In this document: piece by piece, positions 41,100 to 49,778 of the stretch
Layout: every line of letters starts with the position of its first letter
Numbering within the stretch: the stretch's first letter is position 1
Source: Proteiniclasticum aestuarii
Lineage (GTDB): Bacteria > Bacillota > Clostridia > Clostridiales > Clostridiaceae
Length of the DNA stretch: 64,000 nt
NCBI RefSeq assembly: GCF_017368455.1
Contig: NZ_JAFNJU010000010.1
Span: forward strand, 1 to 64,000
Direction of reading: 5' to 3'
Position numbers and translations under genes: made by a program
Notes under the pieces: generated by a model
What the model was told of the DNA's origin: nothing
Seen by the model: only the letters and a program-made list of their open reading frames with translations
The model's database searches: none

Positions 41100-42287
41100 T
41101 TATTTCTCTTCCTCTTCCACAAAGTCCCGGAAAGTTTCCACCATCTTTTCATCCGCCTGTCTGTCGGAATAGCGGATTGATGCATAGATGGACCTGATTT
41201 CCTGACTTCTATGAAAGATTTCCTTTCCCTTTTCCGCCACGATGAGGGATGTGTCTGATTTTTCGATATTTACATGCTGCCTGATGCTTCTCAGATATCT
41301 TCTGTAATAGAATCGGATCTTCTCCCGGGGCGTCCTGGGCATCTTTTCTCTTCTGCCTCGCCGGCCTTTCTCTCTCTCATCCAGGATGAATTCACGGACT
41401 TCCTCAAAAGGAAGCCCCTGGCTCATCTTTCCTCTTCTCCCTTTCATGAACCGGACAATGAGAAAGATCACCACAAGAACCAGAATAAGCGGAATCAGGG
41501 TATCCAGCACCGGTGTGCTCCTGATTTCCTGCACGCTTTCCTGAAATGCATCGGTGAAGGATTCCAGAGCCTGCTCCTCCTGTGGTTCTTCCCCCGGTGG
41601 AAGGCTTCTGAGAAGATCGATGAATTTCATGAAAATCCAGAAACCAGCATAGACAATGGGATACGCCACATAATAGAGCAGCCCCAGAAACGCTTCATAG
41701 AGAAGTCTAAGCATCTCCAGAGAACCGCTTCTCAGCTCCTCTATGGTGACAACCAGAGAGAAGACGCTGGTAAGGGACAGATAGAAGAAGATGTTTCTTC
41801 TGTTCTTCTTCTGGTCCAACCCTGCCTGCCTGTGCCGTAGAGATGTGGTGAGGATGATGGTTGTGAAAAAGTACAGGAGCATGTAGGGCAGCGCTCTTCC
41901 CACAAGCCTGCCCATGAAGTTGTTTCCGGTTCCGATCAGCGTGATCACAAAAAGAATCCCATAGGTCACCCGGAAACGGAAGGACAGATCTTCAGGATAC
42001 AGCCTACCGAGCTTCCTGTAGTAATAAAGAATGAACACGGTGGTGTACAAAGCAGTGAAGAAGGCATTGTCCTGTGTCCTCTCCAGCAGCCAGGGCAGAC
42101 AGAGAAGTGCCACAAGAACTCCTTGAGAGAACTTCCCTTCCGGCTTTTTCCACAGATAGAAGCAGAAAACCAGCACCACATAGAGAAACAGCGCGATGCC
42201 TCTTAAAGCTGGAACCTCGAAAAGCACCGTGAGCAGGGAAAAGGTCAGAGATAGGATGGAAATCAGTTCAAGAATCAGCATTTCCAA
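41100..42287 (-). CDS. DUF4129-like membrane protein of the MoxR operon
   Basis: A 395-residue membrane protein: about six N-terminal transmembrane helices, another pair near residues 200-225, one near 265-280, then a basic cytoplasmic tail (TPREKIRFYYRRYLRSIRQ) typical of the DUF4129 region found at the end of MoxR-DUF58 operons. No transglutaminase domain is present, unlike many of its relatives. The start is TTG (GGGGGTG seven bases upstream) and overlaps the DUF58 gene by 20 bases. Role unknown; MoxR operons generally assist assembly of envelope proteins. Confidence 0.68.
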   Translation of the reverse strand: MEMLILELISILSLTFSLLTVLFEVPALRGIALFLYVVLVFCFYLWKKPEGKFSQGVLVALLCLPWLLERTQDNAFFTALYTTVFILYYYRKLGRLYPEDLSFRFRVTYGILFVITLIGTGNNFMGRLVGRALPYMLLYFFTTIILTTSLRHRQAGLDQKKNRRNIFFYLSLTSVFSLVVTIEELRSGSLEMLRLLYEAFLGLLYYVAYPIVYAGFWIFMKFIDLLRSLPPGEEPQEEQALESFTDAFQESVQEIRSTPVLDTLIPLILVLVVIFLIVRFMKGRRGKMSQGLPFEEVREFILDEREKGRRGRREKMPRTPREKIRFYYRRYLRSIRQHVNIEKSDTSLIVAEKGKEIFHRSQEIRSIYASIRYSDRQADEKMVETFRDFVEEEEK

Positions 42288-43365
42288 CGAGATTCACCCC
42301 CTTATAGACTTCCATGGATCTGGGCAGCTTTTCCAGATTCACCGGATCACTGACGATGACCACGGTTTTACCGAAGGATCTGGAGAACTCCTTGAGGGGC
42401 CTGATGTATTCCGGCAGAATCTTCGGTGTCACCAGAATGAAGGTCTGATAGGCATTCCGGTTTCTCGATAGTGCCTTCAGGCCTTCCTCCAGGGTCATGG
42501 AGATGACATTGCCGAGTTTTCCGAGAATCTCATTGTACTTTCTCAGATTTTCTCTGGAGAGACCTGGCGGATAATAGTATCCTCTTTTCCGTCCTGCCGG
42601 ATTGTATCCGTTGCTGGAGAATCCGAAGGGTATTTTCTCCTTGGTCAGCTCCTCCATGACGGATCGTGCAAGTACAATGGACTGTTCCACCGCATCCACA
42701 TCCGGGTCCTGCCAGAATGGTCTGGCGCTTTCCAGATTGAGATACACCAGGGCACTCTTTTCCGCAGTGAAGTCGAACTGCTTCACCATCAGCCTGTCAT
42801 GCTTCAGTGAGGATGGCCAGTGTACATGTCTCTGGGACTCGCTGCCGGTATATTCTCTGATGCCACGGATCATGAGCGGATCATCGATGATCCATCTTTT
42901 TACGGAAAAAGGCCCGTATAGTCCTGCATAGGGCAGAAGGATCTCCTTCAGAGGTCTCTTTTCCGGCAGCACCACCACCGGAATCTTCAGCGGGATTTCC
43001 TTATAGATCTGATGAAACCCAAGAAAGTCACCGATTTTCAGGGAGGCTTCTTCGATATACCAGACGCCTCTTTTTCTTCCATGGACATGATAGGTTCTCT
43101 TCACTCTCTGGAACGGAAGAAGAAACAGACTGTAGCTGTTCACTTCAATGGACAGAGCTTTATTGTAGTATTCATCCACCCTGAGAAAGGGTACGGAAAT
43201 GAATTTCCTGTTCTCCACCACAGGCGTGAGCCTGATCTCTTCTCCGATTTCAACCACCTTCTTATCCACGGTGGTATGATATGTCAGATTTTTCCCTGCA
43301 TAGCGGAAAAGCACCTCATTGAGGATGAAGGTCAGAAGAAGGATGCCAATAAAAATCCAGAGCAT
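42268..43365 (-). CDS. DUF58 protein
   Basis: A 365-residue protein with an N-terminal membrane helix, a beta-rich domain (RLTPVVENRKFISVPFLRVDE), then the DUF58 signature RGIREYTGSESQRHVHW (about 180-196), followed by a von Willebrand A-like fold (SALVYLNLES, FILVTPK, KTVVIVSDP). It is encoded between MoxR and the membrane protein with overlaps on both sides, the standard order of these operons. Confidence 0.88.
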   Translation of the reverse strand: MLWIFIGILLLTFILNEVLFRYAGKNLTYHTTVDKKVVEIGEEIRLTPVVENRKFISVPFLRVDEYYNKALSIEVNSYSLFLLPFQRVKRTYHVHGRKRGVWYIEEASLKIGDFLGFHQIYKEIPLKIPVVVLPEKRPLKEILLPYAGLYGPFSVKRWIIDDPLMIRGIREYTGSESQRHVHWPSSLKHDRLMVKQFDFTAEKSALVYLNLESARPFWQDPDVDAVEQSIVLARSVMEELTKEKIPFGFSSNGYNPAGRKRGYYYPPGLSRENLRKYNEILGKLGNVISMTLEEGLKALSRNRNAYQTFILVTPKILPEYIRPLKEFSRSFGKTVVIVSDPVNLEKLPRSMEVYKGVNLVGNADS

Positions 43366-44309
43366 CAGCTTTCCTCCAGATTTTCAAGAGGCACCTTGAT
43401 GCTGCTAAGAATCGCCTTTATTCTAGCCATGCATTCCTCCACACTGCTGGCGTCATCCAGAAGAATCCGGTGATTCAGGGTATAAGGCGCCATCTCCTGG
43501 ATGTCTTCAGGCATGATGTAGTCTCTTCCCTCAAGGGAAGCTTTCACCTGGGCTGCCTTATAGAGGGCAATGGATCCTCTCGGACTCACGCCCAGGCTGA
43601 TTTCCTCGGACTCTCTTGTGGCATGGACGATGTCCAGAAGATACTCCATCACTTCATCTGTGATGGTGACTTTCCGGATCTCCTCCATCATGGAAAAGAT
43701 GCTCTCCATATCTGAAACACTTTCAAGCTCCTCCAGCACCTCTCCGAAGGTATTAAGGAGGATGATCTTCTCTTCGGATTTACTGGGATAGCCCAGCCTG
43801 ATTCTCATAAGAAACCTGTCCATCTGGGCTTCCGGAAGCGGAAACGTTCCATAGGATTCGATGGGATTCTGGGTGGCCAGAACCATGAAGGGCTTCTTCA
43901 GTCTTCTCGTCTCTCCATCCACGGTGATCTGCCTTTCCTCCATGGCTTCCAGAAGAGCCGACTGGGTTCTGGGCGTTGCACGGTTGATTTCATCAGCCAG
44001 AATCACATTGGAGAACAAAGGACCTTCCCTGAACTCGAAGTCCCTGGTCTTCTGGTTATAGAAGCTTACACCTGTGATATCCCCTGGAAGAAGATCCGGT
44101 GTGAACTGGATTCTTTTGAAGGGAAGCTCCAGGGTCTTGGAGAAGGAGCGGACCATCATGGTTTTTCCCATTCCAGGCAGATCTTCCAGAAGAATATGGC
44201 CTTCAGACAAGAAGGCGATGAGCAGCAGTTCGATTTCCTTTTCCTTTCCGATGATCACTTTTCCCACATTTTCAAGAACTTTCATTTTTAATTCACTCGT
44301 CTGATTCAT
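43365..44309 (-). CDS. MoxR-family AAA+ ATPase
   Basis: A 314-residue AAA_3/MoxR ATPase: Walker A DLPGMGKTMM (about 39-48), Walker B NVILADEINRA (about 100-110), sensor LATQNPIESYGTFPLPEAQMDRF, and a lid domain with LGVSPRGSIAL. MoxR proteins act as chaperone-like ATPases that insert cofactors or mature partner proteins, with the adjacent DUF58 protein as likely partner. First gene of a three-gene overlapping operon. Confidence 0.93.
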   Translation of the reverse strand: MNQTSELKMKVLENVGKVIIGKEKEIELLLIAFLSEGHILLEDLPGMGKTMMVRSFSKTLELPFKRIQFTPDLLPGDITGVSFYNQKTRDFEFREGPLFSNVILADEINRATPRTQSALLEAMEERQITVDGETRRLKKPFMVLATQNPIESYGTFPLPEAQMDRFLMRIRLGYPSKSEEKIILLNTFGEVLEELESVSDMESIFSMMEEIRKVTITDEVMEYLLDIVHATRESEEISLGVSPRGSIALYKAAQVKASLEGRDYIMPEDIQEMAPYTLNHRILLDDASSVEECMARIKAILSSIKVPLENLEES

Positions 44310-44588
44310 ACATCCTCACTTTCAAATTCACAAACCTTCATTTTCTACATGGCAATCGGGTAATCCTTTACATATGATGTCTATCATTAATATACACTGA
44401 TTTCGTCTGCCGGTCTAACAAATCCTTTCTCTCATTGCCCATTTTCCCATCAAAGATGTTTCATACTTCTGCTTTTCATCCGAAAAGGTGGAAAATCCCG
44501 AAGAAGTTCGGGGTTTCCGATGAAAAATACGGGTTATACTGTAGAGACTGAAACAGTTTATGCTTATGGAAGGAGGTTGGACAGGAAC

Positions 44589-45197
44589 ATGAACCGAAGA
44601 AGAATGCTGCTGGTGCTGATCTTTTTTGCGCTTTTCTATTCGGGTTTCCTCCTCTTGGGTGAGCCTGAGAAAAGCTCTCCTCCGGAAGTGATCTATGAGA
44701 CCGCCTACGAGCATAATTATTTCGTCATCAGGAATCAGATCCGAAAAAACTATTCCATCAATGGCTCCCACATCAAAGTGCTGGAAACGGAGAGGCAGGA
44801 CCACATCAGTTTCGTGCTGTTTACCTTTATGGATGATCGGCACCACTACATCGGACAGCTCATCTATCTTGATGCGCATGAAGAGAATCCGGAGAATCCC
44901 CGCATAGCTGAAGATGGGGTGAAATCTCTGAAGATCCATTCACTGAAGGATCAGAAAACCCCCTTCAGGATGATGACCAGCATGGTCACTGTGGATCAGA
45001 TGGACTACTGTTTCTATTACGGATGGATCAATGACAGTAGTGTCCAGAAGATCCGGTTCGATTTCATCGATGAGCGCTTCGAGGTTCATCCTGAAGGACA
45101 GAAGTTCTTCCATCTCTTGCGGAATAAGAACATGAAGATGCATAAGACCACCGCCTTGGACTCCAATTCTCTTGTGATTCAGGAATACACCTACTGA
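44589..45197 (+). CDS. Hypothetical membrane-anchored extracytoplasmic protein
   Basis: A 202-residue protein with an N-terminal hydrophobic helix (MLLVLIFFALFYSGFLLLG) and an otherwise hydrophilic domain rich in aromatic beta stretches (HISFVLFTFMDDRHHYIGQLIYLD, MDYCFYYGWIND). I do not recognise a family. The ATG at 44589 follows AAGGAGG by 12 bases, the only good site; the 23 codons upstream lack one. Convergent with the YgbA-like gene and sharing its terminator. Confidence 0.68.
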   Translation: MNRRRMLLVLIFFALFYSGFLLLGEPEKSSPPEVIYETAYEHNYFVIRNQIRKNYSINGSHIKVLETERQDHISFVLFTFMDDRHHYIGQLIYLDAHEENPENPRIAEDGVKSLKIHSLKDQKTPFRMMTSMVTVDQMDYCFYYGWINDSSVQKIRFDFIDERFEVHPEGQKFFHLLRNKNMKMHKTTALDSNSLVIQEYTY

Positions 45198-45222
45198 TAA
45201 AGGTCTGTAGCCGTTCATAAGT

Positions 45223-45269
45223 AAGGAGAGCCAGAAAGCATATTCCCCCTATGCTTTCTGGCTCTCCTT
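45223..45269. terminator. Bidirectional terminator overlapping the end of the YgbA-like gene
   Basis: A perfect 18-bp stem, AAGGAGAGCCAGAAAGCA and its complement, around TATTCCCCCTA. The distal arm encodes the last seven codons of the minus-strand YgbA-like frame, so terminator and coding sequence share bases. Confidence 0.85.
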
Positions 45270-45581
45270 GTTCTTTTCTTCTTTTCTCTTCCTGAGAAGT
45301 GCCATTCCATGGGAAAGTGTTGTCACCGGATGCTTCAGAAAATATCTTCTGCTGCTGTAGCGCATGACTTCCCGGATCTTCTCTCTATGGATTTCATCAT
45401 AGCAGTGCACGCTGCAGATGCTGCAGAAAACATGCCCTCCTTCATGGGGACAGGACATGGATTTCTTCTCCGCATAGGAAAACAGCGCGTCGCACTGCCT
45501 GCAGGGCTTCTTGTGACTCATGCCTCTGCAGTAGATGCCGATCATGTCTTTCAGTATGCCGATCTCACTCTTCGTCTTCAA
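45249..45581 (-). CDS. ygbA: Nitrous-oxide-stimulated promoter family protein (YgbA-like)
   Basis: A 110-residue protein matching the YgbA_NO family (PF11756): KDMIGIYCRGMSHKK, RQCDALFSYAEKKSMSCPHEG, FCSICSVHCYDEIHREKIREVMRYS. The many conserved Cys and His residues suggest a metal or Fe-S site. In enterobacteria the homologue is controlled by the NO sensor NsrR and helps recovery from nitrosative stress. The start is read as TTG at 45581 because AAGGAG is eight bases ahead; the ATG at 45587 would be only two bases from it. The C-terminus overlaps a terminator stem. Confidence 0.82.
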   Translation of the reverse strand: MKTKSEIGILKDMIGIYCRGMSHKKPCRQCDALFSYAEKKSMSCPHEGGHVFCSICSVHCYDEIHREKIREVMRYSSRRYFLKHPVTTLSHGMALLRKRKEEKNKESQKA

Positions 45582-45624
45582 ACCCATCACTCCTTAAAGA
45601 GAAAACGCTCATCCTTCTTCTCTA

Positions 45625-46173
45625 TTATTTCCTCAGAAAATCACTTACTTTACACAGCCAGATCATATGATCGCTTCCTTCACCCCAGTAATCCTTCGCA
45701 ATCCTGTAGGGTTCTCCGAACTTTCTGACCCATCTTTTCTGCGCTCTCTTATAGCCGCTGTCCAGGCAGAATGTCTCGATTCCCCTTCTGTGCAGCTCAT
45801 GAATCATGGCATGGATGAGCTGGGACCCGATGCCCTGATTCTGCATCTCCGGCAGCACGAAAAGGCTTCCCAGCTCTCCGATATCTTCCAGGGCACCGTC
45901 TGTACATGACCGGATGATTTTGCCGCAGGGTCCGAAGGAAATGGTTCCGATCACCTGCCCCTTCCATCTGGCCACGAGGAAAAAGACAGGACTCTGACCG
46001 TTCATGGCCTCTTCCAGCATCCTCTTCTTATGGAGGATTTCCCCTGTGATGTCTTCCTCCAGATGGCCCAGCCCCTCTTTCTCGAAGGTGTCTCTTACCA
46101 CTGTTTCAAAGACATGAAACGCATCAATAAGATCATCCAGTCCGGCCTTTGCTATGCACACTCTGTATTTCAT
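45625..46173 (-). CDS. GNAT N-acetyltransferase
   Basis: A 182-residue acetyltransferase with the acetyl-CoA loop LGSLFVLPEMQNQGIGSQLIHAMIHEL and a C-terminal TFCLDSGYKRAQKRWVRKFGEPYRI that replaces the usual F-Y-x-x-x-G-F. Substrate unknown. An AGAGGAGAAGG site precedes the start. Confidence 0.82.
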   Translation of the reverse strand: MKYRVCIAKAGLDDLIDAFHVFETVVRDTFEKEGLGHLEEDITGEILHKKRMLEEAMNGQSPVFFLVARWKGQVIGTISFGPCGKIIRSCTDGALEDIGELGSLFVLPEMQNQGIGSQLIHAMIHELHRRGIETFCLDSGYKRAQKRWVRKFGEPYRIAKDYWGEGSDHMIWLCKVSDFLRK

Positions 46174-46393
46174 TCCCTTCTCCTCTTATAAACGTGTTTG
46201 TTCTTTCTTTATATTTTATCATCAATTATTTCTGAAAGCCTCTAAAACACTCATTTCCTTACTGAATCATGAGAAATATTGTGCCCAGAATGAATGGAAA
46301 ATGGAGTTTTTCATCATAAAATTTGCCATCTGATTTCCGCAGAAGAAGGATATGGTTTCAATGTTTCGTGATTTCTGGCCAGTGTAATAAAAG

Positions 46394-46433
46394 AACCGCC
46401 ACGTTTCTGACTGAAATCAAAAACATGGCGGTT
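46394..46433 (-). terminator. Terminator of the dtxR-feoA-feoB operon
   Basis: AACCGCCACGTTT pairs with AAACATGGCGGTT (one mismatch) across a 14-base loop; on the minus strand CTTTTATT follows. Confidence 0.8.
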
Positions 46434-46457
46434 TTCTATCTTTTAAGCTCAGCTCAT

Positions 46458-46646
46458 TCACTTTCTGAGAAGCTTGATATCGCTTCTTCCTAAAAGTTCT
46501 GAATCGACTTCACAACTTATCTGCGAACAGGTTTTACTCTGAGGACAGCCCGAACATTTGACCCCATTTTTTCTGTCCCGCAGTATTTTCATGACTGCCG
46601 CTGCAAGGATCAGTCCGATGACCAGCAGTACGATTATATTTTCCAT
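46458..46646 (-). CDS. FeoB-associated Cys-rich membrane protein
   Basis: A 62-residue protein: one transmembrane helix (IIVLLVIGLILAAAVMKIL) followed by GVKCSGCPQSKTCSQISC, the Cys-rich signature of the small FeoB-associated family, sometimes compared with FeoC. It may bind Fe-S or Fe2+ and support FeoB. The ATG at 46646 lies five bases past the feoB stop; the GTG at 46658 has its Shine-Dalgarno too close. Last gene of the Feo operon. Confidence 0.85.
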   Translation of the reverse strand: MENIIVLLVIGLILAAAVMKILRDRKNGVKCSGCPQSKTCSQISCEVDSELLGRSDIKLLRK

Positions 46647-46650
46647 TCTG

Positions 46651-48642
46651 TCACGCACTCTCCTTCAGGTTTTTCAGGTCTGACCTTTCTCTCCCATACA
46701 TGAGATAAATCACCACGCCAATCAGGAGCGAGACAGCCGAAAGTCCCGGAAGGAATCCTTCGCCCACTGACCCCGTGGTCATAAAGCTGCCGATCTGATA
46801 GACAAAAAATGATACGGTATACCCCATGCCCAGCTGGAATCCGATACCAGCCCACAGCCACTTTCTGCTTTCCATTTCCGCATTCATGGCGCCGATGGCC
46901 GCAAAGCAGGGTGGGGTGAAGAGATTGAACATGAGATAGGCCAGGGCACTGACGGAAGTCAGTCCCATGATCTGGGCAATGGACGCTGCACCGGAAACCA
47001 GCACCAGCTCCTCCGTATTGATGAAATTCGTGATGCCGTAGACCACCGCCAGGGTCCCTACAACATTTTCCTTGGCGATGAAGCCTGTTACCGCAGCTGC
47101 AGCCAGCTGCCAGGTTCCGAACCCCAGGGGAATGAGCAGAATGGAGAAGGGATGGGCGATAGATGCGAGTATACTCGATGCCTCCATGCCTTCCTCCACC
47201 AGCTGAAGATTCCAGGTGAAGCTCTGCATGATATGGATGATCGCATTACACAGAAGGATGATGGTCGCCGCTTTGATGACAAAAGCTTTCCCTCTGGAAA
47301 CCATGGAGACCAGTGCTCTTTTCACACTTGGCACGCGATATTCCGGAAGCTCCATGATGAAGTAGGAGGCTCTGCCGCTGTCTCTGGTGATTCTTTTTAC
47401 AATAAGAGCACCCAGAATGATGATGCCTATGGCCACAAAGTACATGGCTGTTCCGACCCAGGCGGAGTTTCCGAAGAACACACCGGAGAAAAGAGCGATG
47501 ACGGGAAGCTTTGCACCGCAGGGCATGAATGGTGTCAGCATGGCTGTGGTTCTTCTCTCTCTTTCATCACGGATGGTTCTGGTGGCCATGATGCCCGGTA
47601 TGGCGCATCCTGTTCCGATGACCATGGGAATGATGGACTTTCCTGAAAGCCCCACCTTCTTCAGATAGCGGTCCATGACCACGGCAACTCTTGCCATATA
47701 TCCGCAGTCTTCCAGCAGTGCAAGAAGGAAAAACAGGACCATGATCAGCGGAAGAAATCCTACCACCGCACCTACTCCACCGATGATTCCATCCAGAAGA
47801 AGCGTGTGAAGTATGGGGGAAACGGAATCCCCGAGCATGCCTTCCACCAGCGCATAGAGTCCATCGATCCACCCGACGAAAAGATCCGCCAGCATGGGTC
47901 CAAGGGTGCTCTGAGACAAGGAAAACACAGCATACATCACTACAGCGAATATGGGAATCCCGAAGTATCTATGGGCGATGATTCGATCCAGAGCATCGGA
48001 ACGGTTCTGCCTGCGGCTCTCCACTTCACGGCTTTCCACATCATCAAGAAGCGCTTCCACGTACTGGAATCTTCGCTTCTCCAGAGATTCTTCTGTCTCC
48101 TCTTCTGCAGCGGAGTCGTCATTCCATGGCGTTTCCTGCCCCTTATGTCTGGCAGCTGAAGCAGTTGAAAGAAGTTCCTTCAGTCCCTTGTTCTGTATGG
48201 AAGAAGTTCTGACCACTGGACACTTCAGTTTCCTGCTCAGTTTCTCCGTGTCGATGCGGATGCCTTTCTTCTCCAGCAGGTCGCTCTTATTCAGGGCAAC
48301 GACCACAGGAATGCCTATTTCGATGAGCTGGGTCGTGAACATCAGTCCTCTGCTGAGGTTGGTGGCATCCACGATATTGATGATCACATCCGGACGTTCC
48401 TCCACCACGAAGCTTCTGGTGATGCTTTCTTCGGATGTGAACGGAGAAATGGAGTACGCTCCTGGCAGGTCCACCACGCGCATGTTCTCGCTGTTCTCTT
48501 TCAGGAGAACTTTTTTCACATCTCCTTCTTTTTTGGCGACGGTTACGCCGGGCCAGTTCCCCACGTGTTCTATTTTACCTGTGATGGTATTGAATAATGT
48601 GGTCTTACCACTGTTTGGATTTCCCGCTAGTGCGATTCTCAT
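46651..48642 (-). CDS. feoB: Ferrous iron transporter B
   Basis: A 663-residue Fe2+ transporter: N-terminal GTPase with G1 GNPNSGKTT, G3 DLPGAYS and G4 NKSD, then about eight to ten transmembrane helices with gate motifs including GCAIPGIMATRTI and TPFMPCGAKLPV. It imports Fe2+ under anaerobic conditions. The ATG at 48642 has AAGGGGGA at proper distance. A DtxR-type box sits directly upstream, between feoA and feoB, so feoB may also be transcribed or repressed on its own. Confidence 0.95.
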   Translation of the reverse strand: MRIALAGNPNSGKTTLFNTITGKIEHVGNWPGVTVAKKEGDVKKVLLKENSENMRVVDLPGAYSISPFTSEESITRSFVVEERPDVIINIVDATNLSRGLMFTTQLIEIGIPVVVALNKSDLLEKKGIRIDTEKLSRKLKCPVVRTSSIQNKGLKELLSTASAARHKGQETPWNDDSAAEEETEESLEKRRFQYVEALLDDVESREVESRRQNRSDALDRIIAHRYFGIPIFAVVMYAVFSLSQSTLGPMLADLFVGWIDGLYALVEGMLGDSVSPILHTLLLDGIIGGVGAVVGFLPLIMVLFFLLALLEDCGYMARVAVVMDRYLKKVGLSGKSIIPMVIGTGCAIPGIMATRTIRDERERRTTAMLTPFMPCGAKLPVIALFSGVFFGNSAWVGTAMYFVAIGIIILGALIVKRITRDSGRASYFIMELPEYRVPSVKRALVSMVSRGKAFVIKAATIILLCNAIIHIMQSFTWNLQLVEEGMEASSILASIAHPFSILLIPLGFGTWQLAAAAVTGFIAKENVVGTLAVVYGITNFINTEELVLVSGAASIAQIMGLTSVSALAYLMFNLFTPPCFAAIGAMNAEMESRKWLWAGIGFQLGMGYTVSFFVYQIGSFMTTGSVGEGFLPGLSAVSLLIGVVIYLMYGRERSDLKNLKESA

Positions 48643-48679
48643 AATATCCCCCTTGCACATTGATGCAAATTATTTATTA

Positions 48680-48699
48680 AAGTTAGTTATAGCTAACTT
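48680..48699. promoter_or_regulatory. DtxR-type iron box between feoA and feoB
   Basis: AAGTTAG and CTAACTT arms with a six-base spacer. The 16-bp core (48682-48697) shares 12 of 16 positions with the box before the dtxR-like gene. Confidence 0.7.
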
Positions 48700-48726
48700 T
48701 CAAGTAAAAATAAAGGCAGATTCTCC

Positions 48727-49011
48727 TCAGATGAGGATGGATCTTGCCAGTTCACTATCGATACTGTATCTGGCTCCCTTGATATGTACAACATAGTTGT
48801 CCGCAAGGCGTGATATGACGGTGATTTCTTCTCCCTCATAGCATCCCAGCGTGAAAAGAAATTTCCGCATTTCCGCATCCTCTGTTCGGATGCCTCTGAT
48901 CACAGAAGTTTCATTGACTCTGGAAACAGTAAGGTTTCTTTCTTCTGGTGCAGAATGATCCATGGATCGGCTCTTCGTCCTGAAAAACCTGCTGACAAAT
49001 GTGAATTCCAT
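48727..49011 (-). CDS. feoA: FeoA-domain protein
   Basis: A 94-residue protein: a short N-terminal extension of about 25 residues, then the SH3-like FeoA domain (VSRVNETSVIRGIRTEDAEMRKFLFTLGCYEGEEITVISRL ... YVVHIKGARYSIDSELARSILI). FeoA binds or activates FeoB. It follows the DtxR-like gene by 21 bases with AAGGGGGAAAG as ribosome site. Confidence 0.9.
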   Translation of the reverse strand: MEFTFVSRFFRTKSRSMDHSAPEERNLTVSRVNETSVIRGIRTEDAEMRKFLFTLGCYEGEEITVISRLADNYVVHIKGARYSIDSELARSILI

Positions 49012-49032
49012 TTTCTTTCCCCCTTACCCTGC

Positions 49033-49413
49033 TTAAGAATGCAACTTCTGGTCTTTGAGATAGGTTCTGATTCCTTCGAGCATTTCATCCGATATGACAT
49101 GTTCCATGCGGCATGCATTTCTGGATGCTTCTTCCCTACTTAGTCCAAGGGAATGCTGAAGATAGGAAATGATGAGCCTTCTTTTATGGACCACTTTCTC
49201 CGCAGCCTGTCTGCCCAGATCCGTCAAGGTGATGTGTCCATACAGTTCCTTATCGATGTATCCTTCCTCCAGAAGCTGCTTCATGGCTTTACTGACACTG
49301 GGCTTTGTGACCCCTAATATGTCGGCAATCTCCACTACTTTGGCAGATTCGTGCTCCTCTTCCAGAAGCATGATGGTCGCCAGATACATTTCTGTAGATT
49401 CTGTAAGTTTCAT
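49033..49413 (-). CDS. DtxR/MntR-family iron-dependent repressor
   Basis: A 126-residue repressor lacking an SH3 domain, thus of MntR/short-DtxR size. Winged helix at about 5-60 (LGVTKPSVSKAMKQLLEEGYI), then the dimerisation/metal domain with E/H/C ligands (KVVHKRRLIISYL, NACRMEHVISDEMLEGI). Cys in NACRMEHV is the hallmark of iron-type (DtxR/IdeR) rather than Mn-type (MntR) metal selection. It is the first gene of the Feo operon, so Fe2+-dependent autorepression through the box at 49450-49465 is expected. Confidence 0.88.
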   Translation of the reverse strand: MKLTESTEMYLATIMLLEEEHESAKVVEIADILGVTKPSVSKAMKQLLEEGYIDKELYGHITLTDLGRQAAEKVVHKRRLIISYLQHSLGLSREEASRNACRMEHVISDEMLEGIRTYLKDQKLHS

Positions 49414-49449
49414 CTTGATCCCTCTCCTGATTCCATCAGACCTTGAAAA

Positions 49450-49465
49450 GTTTGCTTAAGCTAAC
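49450..49465. promoter_or_regulatory. DtxR-type iron box upstream of the Feo operon
   Basis: GTTTGCTTAAGCTAAC, a 16-bp palindrome with seven of eight pairs, located just after the predicted transcription start. Confidence 0.68.
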
Positions 49466-49471
49466 ACATTC

Positions 49472-49500
49472 AGTTTAATGTTTCGTTATATTATTGTCAA
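49472..49500 (-). promoter_or_regulatory. Promoter of the dtxR-feoA-feoB operon
   Basis: Minus strand TTGACA (49500-49495), 17-base spacer, TAAACT (49477-49472), immediately upstream of the iron box. Confidence 0.7.
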
Positions 49501-49675
49501 CAAAAATAATCTCTGTCATTCTTATTTCAGAGTGATTTAATCAGATTTTCTGATGGTTTTATATTAATTTACTGAAAAACACAGTTCCTGTTACTGATCC
49601 GATGCCAAATTCAGTTTATTTTCATGAATTTGAAATCCGAAAAAGGAGTCCAGTTCATCGGCAAGGTAACGCAGA
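49501..49675. other. AT-rich intergenic stretch without a gene
   Basis: Between the Feo promoter and the hairpin that follows the next GNAT gene I see no reading frame with a ribosome site and no recognisable RNA. Confidence 0.6.
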
Positions 49676-49717
49676 AGAACACCGGGAGGCTTCGTGTCTG
49701 ATGCCTCCTGATGTTCT
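49676..49717 (-). terminator. Hairpin downstream of the GNAT gene
   Basis: AGAACA-CC-GGGAGGC pairs with GCCTCCT-GA-TGTTCT. The T-run after it on the minus strand is weak, so termination efficiency is uncertain. Confidence 0.5.
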
Positions 49718-49778
49718 ATCGCTTTTCACTCGAATATTTTTCTTCTGTCGTATTACTTCAAAACTGCAGCTTCTGAAC

